A stretch of 64,000 bases of DNA from Macrolepiota albuminosa. Lineage: Eukaryota; Basidiomycota; Agaricomycetes; Agaricales; Agaricaceae. Shown here in pieces: positions 55,760 to 64,000 of this stretch. The stretch spans positions 1,302,001 to 1,366,000 of the forward strand of contig JAMWFC010000005.1 in NCBI GenBank assembly GCA_027475525.1, read 5' to 3'. Within the stretch, counting starts at the first letter, position 1; each line of letters begins with the position of its first letter. A model generated the notes under the pieces. The model was not told the origin of the DNA, did no database searches, and saw nothing but the letters and a program-made list of their open reading frames with translations. The translations under genes were made by a program, and so were the position numbers.

Positions 55760-58030
55760 AGTAAGACATTATTCATGATCATAAATGGAAAGAAGATTTC
55801 AAAATCTTCCAGAACAACTACATCTGTTGGTCCAAGACTATCTGTGAGTCATACCAGCAGGTCCATGGGTAGTAACAGTGGATCTGCTAGCTGTACATCT
55901 TCTGCCATTTCATTGTCATCAAAGGCTCTGGGAACTTCATCAAGTTCCAGAGGGGCAGTATGCTTTCCACTGGCAATAAACCCACTCCTTTTTTGAGAAG
56001 CAGCAAGGACATTGAATCAAACTCTTAATAGTTGTCTTTCCATCTTGACCTTTTGCTAGTTATTATTGCTTACATGCCAATTCAAATGACAAATCTGATC
56101 CTGAATTGCAATTTTGAGCTTCCAATTAGTGAGATAGGTTGGGCCATCAGCAATACAACTTACTGCTGCTCCTCAATGTTAAGAGCAAGTTGAATTCAGA
56201 ACCAATGAATATCTATTGCTGCAACATCCATTGAATGGCTTCCACTGTCTGCTGCTATTTGGTTTTCACTTGCATTATTGAAGGTTATTGTAAGAGCTTT
56301 TAGAATATTCATTGCTTTCCAGTTCCTCTCCTTTCTGAGCCTTTCTGCCTTATCTATCCCAGCTTTTCAGCTTGTTAGTAAATTTGTTGATATTCCAACA
56401 GATTGCTCAGTAAAATATTGAATGGCTGCATCTTTCATCTCAACAGCTGTCCTGTACTTTTGATACAAGAATGGAACCATGTCAAGCAGCTTCTTCTAGT
56501 TTGAGTCACACATGTGATAATCAAGTATTTCTGCCCAATGTGTCAAGATAGCTGTATGGGCTATCTGTAAAACTTTATTGAGTATAGACCAGAGACTTTC
56601 AATTATCTCCCCAGCTAAATGACCAGCTCTGGGAATAAAGGACAGGGCAAAGCAGAAAAAACAATCCTTCTTATGTCCATGCATATGAAGCAGTCCTATT
56701 GCAAAGTCCACAAGTAGATTATTCAGCAGGACTTCTCTAGTCTCAGCAAGCCATTCAGAAAATTTGACACACTATTGGTATGTTATATCATATACCAGTA
56801 GGAGACACTGAATTCCATCTATGTTGGTCATCTTAACTACCCATGTGATGGAAAAGTTTGTATAAACCTAGCCTTCATTACAGGTCAAGTTTGTTACACT
56901 ATTAGAAGCAAAGCAGCTATGCTATGTACATGCCATTGCAACAATACCAGTAATATCACATGACTTGTTCCTCATCAGAGTCTTTTCAATAGCTTTGAAT
57001 ATGTTTTCACAAGCTGCTTTCTGGACAGACATAAACTCAGTGAATAGCTGACAGACAGGATTGAATCAATAAGCGAATAGCAGACAAGTAGAAGTAATGA
57101 ATGTCACACACCATTGGCTATTCCTTTGCATGCTTGAGATATTCTGTAAGCTCATCCTTCCTGGCCATCATTCCACCACCTTCTGAATGTCATACATCAT
57201 GAGCAGGATTAAAATATTAGATATGATTTGCCTTGAAGTTGCTGTCTATTATTAAAGAATAATTAAACTTCCACTGGACAGGATCTTCTTCTCAGTTGAA
57301 TGGAAGATTGACTTCTGATTGGGGACAAGTTGGACAGAATATTGCAAGTTAATCATGATCTGGCACCATGGAGTACCTCAATTCATCATGTCCAAAGCCT
57401 GCCCACTTCAACTTCTTTAGCCACTGCTATGAATGAGAAATTTGTTGTAGCTCATAGTAAAGATTATCCACCTTACCAGAAGATGCAATTGGAGAAGTTA
57501 TTCTTGCAATTTTCTGCCAGTACTGGTAGGCAGATGCTTTGTACTCTAGATTTGTCAGACAAAAGTTGTCCAGCACAGCTGTTGTAAAATATGTTTGTGT
57601 CCAATCAAATGTACTGGAGATCAGCTGCAAGCAGATGGTATCCTCTACCAATACATCCATCTCAGAACACTCACATAAAATGACAGTGATGTAGTGTATT
57701 CCAGTGAACAATCTGTTGTATTGAATTCTCAAAACAATTATATCTGTCTATATGGAACTTGTTCATAGCTGGCTAATCTTCTGGAATATCTTCTATTGAT
57801 ACATTATTCTTTGATTTCTGTTGCTCTTTCTCTTTCATGATTTGATCAAGGCTGGCATTCTGAAGTCTGCTCAGAAAATCTGAAGTCATGGATGGATTTA
57901 CTGCCAGATATTTCAGGTTACTATCTGCTGACAGAAGTTTAACATTCATTTGATATTTGAGTCATAAAAACTCTTGCTCCTGAATATTCTTTTTCTGCTC
58001 ATGGTCCTTAAGAGCCTTGACCCTGACCTT
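55760..58030 (-). pseudogene. Decayed KDZ-type transposase
   Basis: Minus-strand pieces in order: an N-terminal helical part (about 58000-57750), then TQTYFTTAVLDNFCLTNLEY and KIARITSPIASSGK (about 57600-57470). A degraded zone (about 57250-57130) parallels ADGNF...GGGM; another (about 56930-56880) keeps the spacing of the ACxRHGCF region. Then GLLHMHGHKKDCFF, SFIPRAGHLAGEIIESLW and LDYHMCDSN (56711-56496), which closely follow the KDZ core of basidiomycete transposases. Stops are frequent and the DNA is AT-shifted. KDZ elements move by cut-and-paste; this copy is dead. No terminal repeats found. Confidence 0.65.
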
Positions 58031-58520
58031 TCCTTGATGACAGTTTGCATGCAATAAATTGTATTGGATATAGAAATACTCTTCAGTATCTGACATGTTC
58101 ATTAATTGGAAATACCTACCATTTCATACTTCAGATTGGTAAAATAAGTTTGAGTAGTACATGCAGTGGAAACATCTGCAACAGAATATTCTTGACCCAA
58201 TATAATTATGGCATTGTCATTGTGCCAGGTGATGGTCAGAACAAGCAAAGCAATCAGTAACCTCATTCATTGATTTACAATTAAGCAATCCATTACGCAA
58301 CTGTAGAATATGGTTGATAAAGTAATTAAAATAATCTGCCTATGTCTATATATGAATTTGAATAATTTGCTCTCAATAATAGCATAAATTTAAATCATCT
58401 TTACATGCCTTATAAATAAAGGCATTATATCATCTATATCATTTATCATTGGATTATTGACCAAGTGTGCAAAGTTATCATTATCTGAAAATGCTGCAGA
58501 TGGTATACCAATTACAATGG

Positions 58521-58525
58521 GAATA
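58521..58525. repeat. Target-site duplication of solo LTR (left)
   Basis: GAATA, repeated at 59315-59319. Confidence 0.75.
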
Positions 58526-59314
58526 TGTCACAACCTCTCCCATTTGGAACCATCCCAGAACACTCCCAAAGCTATATCCAGGGCCCCTCCGCCAACTCCA
58601 CAACACGACCCCCACCATCAGGACCATTCCCACCACTATCACGCACATCAAGCCCCACCATCATATCGCACTCCCTGACAGCTCTGCTTCACAAACTCTG
58701 AAACTGTCCACCAGCATGTGCCAATCACCAGATCATGTCAACTACCCTGGCCATTACGCATCATGCATCAGGACACCCTTCTGTGCCAATTGATCACGCA
58801 CCCTGCATGTATGATCCCTGATATACAGTTTCCCCTTCTTTTGCTGCCACCCATTAACTCTCAGAACTGCCCCAGACATCCTAGGACTCCTCAGAAATCC
58901 AGGGCAACCTCTACCAATATTTAAGAGTAGCTACCCACTTGTCGTATGCCAGTCTTAATATTATATTTGATTGCTTGTGTGCCCTTTGATTGACTGGTAT
59001 GCTTGACTAGCACGTTTTGACTAGCACACTCAACTTGTTCACGTGCTCCTAAGATTAGTACACACTTTGCAACTTAAACTTTACTAACCAGATCTTGTCC
59101 TAGAACCTCCAGCTCTTGATTCAACTCCATCTCCTTAATTCTTTCAACTTCATCCAATCTCTGGACTAAGTCCCTTATTCCAGAAATTCTTCTATTCACG
59201 TCTTGAACCCCAGAGCTCAGTTCAGAGTTCTAGACACCTGAGTATCTATAAGTCAAATCCACCTTGTAAGGGCATTGCTTTCCTGAAAAGCCCCTGACTC
59301 AGCAGAACCTGACA
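58526..59314 (+). repeat. Solo LTR of family B
   Basis: Begins TGTCACAACCTCTCCC and ends CAGAACCTGACA. It aligns throughout with the B1 LTR in the opposite orientation, with CG replaced by TG/CA. Perfect 5-bp duplication GAATA on both sides, so it is a solo LTR left by LTR-LTR recombination. It sits next to the KDZ remnant. Confidence 0.85.
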
Positions 59315-59319
59315 GAATA
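59315..59319. repeat. Target-site duplication of solo LTR (right)
   Basis: GAATA, identical to 58521-58525. Confidence 0.75.
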
Positions 59320-60417
59320 GGACTTAGTGGTAGCTGTTCTGTGATGAGGACTGGCAACCCTCTTGTATTCTGAGTGAGTTGTGTCCTTTTCTCAGCAAAT
59401 GAGATAAGGTCCTTTTGCCTAATGACTGTTGTTTTTAGTTACTTGTGTTTCTTCAGAGAGTTCAGGTTTATGATCAAATATCTATGTCCAGGACCTAGCC
59501 ATTGTACCAGAGATCTTATGAGACCACTTATTAAGAACAAAAATAAATATTTTATCATATGATCCTTCAGTTGAAAACTGCATAGTTGGAGAAGATTATA
59601 TTATCTACAAACATGTCTATTCTCCTGCAACTGTCTGAACCAATATTTTTACTAAAGAAAGGGTGAGTAAAACTGATATTTATAGTGGAAAAAAGATCTA
59701 TCTTTAAATCATACAAGAAACTCTACTGCTCCTCAATTACTCCTCAAGCTTGGACTGCTATCTTGAAGAATAAAACTTAACAGATATCTTCAACTACTGA
59801 GCTACTAAAGAGACAGAGCCAAAGACAGGAGAAGAGTGGGCAGAGAGAATCAAAGTATATATAGCAACTCATTGCAAAGAACTTGACATCATTTGCTTGA
59901 ATAAAAAGTTGTCCAGTATATCAAGAATTGCTGATGCCCTTATTACCAGCATAAAGATCCAAAGATACTTCTGAAAACTTTACTGTGAGACATTGTTCAG
60001 CAAACAATGGCAAGAAGATAAATAAGGAGATCCAGAAATTGTTGAGAGGTAAGGATCACAATGCCTCAGGATTGAAAACCATTTGCACAATATAATATAA
60101 CTGTCAAAAATGTTATGCATTAACTCACACCATAGGAGAAAAGTTGTTTACAGAAGATGGCTGCATAATGAAGCAAAAAAGAAAATCCGCTAAAAATTCA
60201 GCACAAGTTGGTACTCTATCTGTCCTCCTTCTATCTTCTATTCATTGTATATTTGTCTGCTTGATTCCACTTTTTAATAATTGTCTCTCCAAAAAGGCCT
60301 GAAAGCACAATTTGAAGCATGTAGACAATGTGAATATGCTTTGATTTAGAGAGATGGGCATGTTGAGTTAGACTGTTGTTGGTTGATATGCAGATGAAGG
60401 CATGACTATTAGAATGT
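59320..60417. other. Decayed DNA, no supported gene
   Basis: Short open stretches with stops; a possible coding remnant on the plus strand near 59810-59930 (EPKTGEEWAERIK). No family assigned. Confidence 0.35.
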
Positions 60418-60774
60418 ATGTGGTGCCATCATTCTTTAAACAATTTTGACATAAATTATAATCATAACAATATGTCATACTTGACCTATGCTAACTGCCC
60501 TACCTTTCAAGACTTCTTTTCTGACCTAGTTAGTGACTTCAACAAGAAGATGATAGATTTGTCTGCTCTTCTTGGTAAAGATATGCTGTTCAATATGCAA
60601 TCACCTCATAATTTAACTTCTCCTATCCTTACATACCATGATCTCATTCTTGATCTGAATAGGGATGGATTTCCAATATTACCAGCAGATTCAGAACCAA
60701 ATATCTTTCAAACTTGGGCAGAATTAGAAATACTTGTCCTGAACTATCTAAATACTCATTATAGTGAATCCTAG
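60418..60774 (+). CDS. Hypothetical protein, 118 aa, unknown
   Basis: Complete frame from ATG 60418 to TAG, 45 bp before an old LTR. The composition is ordinary (aromatic, Asp, Leu) without low-complexity runs. No motif or family recognised. Because neighbouring DNA is full of stops, a 118-codon frame is notable but may be chance or a remnant of a larger transposon protein. Confidence 0.25.
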   Translation: MWCHHSLNNFDINYNHNNMSYLTYANCPTFQDFFSDLVSDFNKKMIDLSALLGKDMLFNMQSPHNLTSPILTYHDLILDLNRDGFPILPADSEPNIFQTWAELEILVLNYLNTHYSES

Positions 60775-60818
60775 TTTTTTCTATCTTTGCTCATCATTTG
60801 ATCACTGTCAGAAATTGC

Positions 60819-61750
60819 TGATAGGACCCTATAAAGAATCAGCACATCAACAGCAGGCTACGGCAGCATGGCACTGGCTCAGAATATCTTAGTGTGTGCT
60901 ATCTGACCAATTTTGGCAATATTTAACGGCCACACATAGTTAGAAGCAGATCTAATCAATGATAGCACTGACAGCAGACAAAATGACAACTGATAAATAG
61001 CATCAATCACTGATGACTGTGCTTAATAAAAAGACTGATGATATATCAAAAATAACAGACAGTGTGGCATTTGACCTTGGCATTTAACAGTGCTTAGCAC
61101 TTCAATCTAGTACCTGACATCACTTAACATATTAGACAGACAGAATGTTTAATGGATTGATAATTTAGCATTGTGATCTGCTGCCTAGCACCACTTAATG
61201 CATTGAATAGATGGTAGAAATCTGAAACTGTTAGAGCCACCCTATAAAATTTTTCAGTTCACAGTACTTTGGCATTATTAGTTACTTAGTGATAGTAAAC
61301 TCCTTATAGTATAAAAAAGTACTTACCAACTTGTGCATACTCAGCAAAACAGAGTTTCTTGCCCCCACTCACTCTAGTCTCCCTTATAGTCTAGATCTTG
61401 TTTACAGTTAGCAATGTTGAAGTAATAGGCAGTTGTAGACTTTCACTATTTTATAGAACTTGGTGCCTTGCATTTATGGCAGGCATTAATGTCACTTAGA
61501 AATTGCTAAGCTTATCGTGTTCTTGCCACTCATCTTTGCCATGCTCACTTACCACTCCTTCAACAGGCACTTTTTACCCTTAGCACTTAATACTTGCCAA
61601 TTTTCTTCCTGACTCTTTATTACTTTACAGGTGTGATCTCTGAGACCTGCCTGAGACTTCCCACAATACATTAAAGCATGCCCAATGCTAGCTTTTGGCT
61701 TGGTAACAGTAGTCCTACATTTGTTACTAACCAAACTTTGGGCATCATCA
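60819..61750 (+). repeat. Decayed family-A 5' LTR (A3)
   Basis: 932 bp, TGATAGGACC to GCATCATCA, colinear with the A2 LTR. Confidence 0.85.
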
Positions 61751-61753
61751 AAT

Positions 61754-61770
61754 TGGAGCTCACTGCAAGG
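61754..61770 (+). other. Primer-binding site of A3
   Basis: TGGAGCTCACTGCAAGG three bases after the LTR; three differences from A2, all C/T or G/A transitions. Confidence 0.65.
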
Positions 61771-62189
61771 CTTACTTTAGGGCAGAATTCTGCTAGAAAC
61801 CTGTCTCTAGCACAAACACTGTCTGCTAGAGCAGTTGGCAGAAGGCATTCTTTCTTTTCGCCTGTCTCCATCTACTTCTCAACTTCCAGGTGCCTTACTA
61901 TGCCATACTTTAGAGCAGGAACTACAAAACACTGAAGACAAGCTTATTGTAAACAACATTCCTAATATTTTTCTGCATTTCTTAGAATATAATTTTAGCA
62001 CCGACAATCCCTTAGCATCTCTGCTTGCTGCCATATAATTGTTTACTTTACTAATGCCATTAACTTCTCTTTCTTAGCTCTTCATTTCCTGCAACCTGTC
62101 ATCAAGACTTAAAACTCCTTCCCCACCTCTGCTAACTGAGCTCAGCACTACAGTCACTATAGAACAACCTGTTCAGTGCATGCCACCAT

Positions 62190-63345
62190 GCAACCACTTC
62201 TCAGCATCTAAATGGGACAAATCTAAGCCAAGAAAACTCCCAGTATTTTAAAGAATTAGAGTATTTATTCAGGGATTATGAAGTTACTGACCACACATAA
62301 ATGAAGAAATACGTGGCACAATACATATCTTATGATATGACAGAGACATGAACAGATCTTTCCAAGTTTGCCATATTCATTCCTGCTGTGCAATTGGCTT
62401 AAGCTCAAGGTGCCTTGTATGAAGGTTGGAAAATAGCAGTCATACAGTTATATTCTGGTGCTCAAGAGGCTATCTAATACATGGTAAATGAGTTACAGAA
62501 ACTGGTACAGGAATTATTTGACAATGGCACATATTCTCTTAACATGTTCTCCATGTATTACTGAGAATTTCAAAAGATTGCTAGATGGCTTCTGCAAAAT
62601 GGCAAGCTTTATATTAATAAAAAACATCACCTATTCCAACAGAGCATATCAACTTCACTTTGGACTTGTATTGCTCATCGCCTAGAAATCGTTCAACCAA
62701 CACACCATCCAAAGGAGCCATATAATGTTGCCAACATCTTCAAAGCAGGCAAATGGATTCTCAAGGGTATGGACACTAGTGTTGGCATGCATCACATTAG
62801 GATGAGCCCATCTTTTAAACAAACTAACAGTATTATTCCCATCTCACCAGCTGTTTTCGATTTTATTAAGAAAGAAGATCTAAATACTGCTATTACTGCT
62901 GCTGTTGCTTCTGCTATGACACAAATTTAAATCATGATCACTACCAATCTCACTGCTAACCAACCTGCTAATGCACCCATGTCTGGCCCTTGCCACTTTT
63001 GTGGGGAAATTGGCCACACAATAACTAAAGGACGTTATGCCACTTTAGAAAATTATGTTTGGCAAGGAAGAATTAAAAGGGCTATTGACAGCAAGATAGT
63101 CCTAACCACTGGTGCCACCATCCCCAACTATCCAGACAAAAAGTCTTTCCAGGAATAGGTTGATGAATGGCATAGACGCAATCTAGGGCAAATAGTTATA
63201 AACACATTTTCTGACAACGCTAATCTAGATCCAGAACAGGCAACCCAGCAACAAATAATTCACAAGGTTTTACACTTTGACAGTGTTGGCAACCACCCCA
63301 TCTTCTTGCAGGAAGAATGTATTGCTAAGCTACAGAAGGAGTTAG
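62190..63345 (+). pseudogene. A3 Gag remnant
   Basis: Colinear with A2 Gag. The longest open piece, 62934-63158, holds CHFCGEIGHTITKGR with the last knuckle cysteine changed to Tyr. Upstream pieces read like A2 (KYLFRD-type block) but are full of stops. At the position of the A2 gag TGA this copy has CAG, so gag and protease are joined in frame. Confidence 0.75.
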
Positions 63346-64000
63346 ATTTACTTAAAAATTAGGTTTTTGATGAGGTTGAAGTTAAATAGCTTAAACAGTC
63401 TTTTAAAGAATATAAGCCAATGCCTTCTACTAGCAACATGCTGACTTCCACTCCTGCTGCACTTTCAGCTTTAAACTTGGAACTATCCTCATTTTTTGCT
63501 GCTCCCAAAGCACCTTTGCCATTTCTCCACCCCTATGCAGGGATCTCTGATCAATATCATGCACCTACACAACAAAACTTTGCTGCTCTTGAGAAACATC
63601 CTGAGGGCAATTACCAACCTACTGCACCAATATTTGACATAGAGAAATCTAACCACATCTTCAGTCATATTATGAAAACTGCAGTCATCTTGTCAGTAGA
63701 AGAATTGTGTAGCATAGTGCCTGATGTTTAAAACCAGGTCAAAACAGCAGTCACTCCCAGACAACCTTTGGCAACATCTCTTGCCAAAGCAAACAAACTT
63801 GATAATGCACTTCCTGGTTTTTCTATTACTGTCGACTCACCTAGCAATGACAAACCCTCTGCTGATGCTGTCGCTAACACCACTTCTATGGACCTGAAAG
63901 AGACTTACCTTAGATTAGTAGAAAACAATAAAGACCTGGCAATTCTTACCATCACTCAGGAGTTATATATCAGATCAGTTGCGCTTACCATGGACAACAA
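63346..64000 (+). pseudogene. A3 linker-protease remnant, cut by window end
   Basis: Matches the A2 spacer-protease from its start. The block APIFDIEKSNHIFSHIMKT (about 63625-63685) is conserved, with a TAA shortly after and a TAG near 63361. The D-S-G site lies outside the window. Confidence 0.75.

Larger units (their letters stand above)
60819..64000 (+). mobile_element. Decayed family-A Ty3/Gypsy element (copy A3), 5' part
   Basis: Plus orientation: 5' LTR, primer site, gag, start of protease, then window end. It aligns with A2 reversed (22430 to about 19250). CG dinucleotides of A2 appear as TG or CA, and frames carry many stops. This is the signature of cytosine methylation/RIP-like mutation on an old copy. 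Confidence 0.85.

Noticed and set aside
1..64000. tRNA or rRNA genes
   Set aside because: I saw no cloverleaf with a T-arm consensus and no rRNA core sequence; the CCA-complementary sites are primer-binding sites.

Overview
This window is nuclear DNA of a filamentous basidiomycete, most likely an agaricomycete. The evidence is GT-AG introns of about 45-60 nt, split housekeeping genes (mitochondrial processing peptidase beta, YTM1, ORC1), and nested transposons of the kinds common in mushroom genomes: chromodomain Ty3/Gypsy, tyrosine-recombinase retroelements, KDZ DNA transposons and a LINE. Host genes occupy only about 25.8-34 kb. Almost everything else is mobile DNA at different stages of decay.

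Layout. 1-2511: right end of a family-A LTR retrotransposon, inserted into a tyrosine-recombinase (DIRS/Ngaro-like) retroelement at 2512-6541, which is cut by a 100-N scaffold gap. 6642-11283: AT-rich ground with a dead Ty3/Gypsy copy. 11288-22507: nearly intact family-A Ty3/Gypsy element (A2) with 4-bp target duplication and nearly identical LTRs; gag, protease and pol are on the minus strand and an intact six-exon accessory gene is on the plus strand. 22.5-25.7 kb: recombinase and transposase debris. 25769-27343: MPP-beta. 27683-30347: TA-flanked inverted-repeat element containing LINE and integrase fragments. 30642-33820: YTM1 and an N-terminally incomplete ORC1. 34-39 kb: decayed repeats. 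39165-50141: complete family-B chromodomain Ty3/Gypsy element (B1), mutated, 5-bp target duplication, inserted into an old family-A copy. 50-58.5 kb: decayed DNA including a KDZ transposase. 58526-59314: family-B solo LTR. 60819-64000: decayed family-A copy (5' LTR, gag, protease start) leaving the window.

Most interesting signal. Both retrotransposon families, though their pol genes differ, carry a spliced gene between pol and the 3' LTR on the strand opposite gag-pol. Both accessory genes encode a six-cysteine Zn2Cys6-like cluster (C-x2-C-x8-C-x8-C-x2-C-x6-C in A; C-x2-C-x6-C-x15-C-x2-C-x6-C in B). A second family-A copy at 1-1245 keeps all six cysteines despite many synonymous changes, which indicates selection on the protein. 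Family A is also packed with the degenerate hexamer CGSYAA/TTRSCG: 21 hits by hand count in one 947-bp LTR against about 2 expected. I infer, as a hypothesis, a retrotransposon-borne DNA-binding protein with a matching dispersed motif.

Caution. Ten tandem duplications have a period of 77 bp (one copy 76) in unrelated sequences, mostly inside the retrotransposons. This looks like unmerged k=77 de Bruijn graph overlaps. They should be collapsed before judging frames or LTR lengths.
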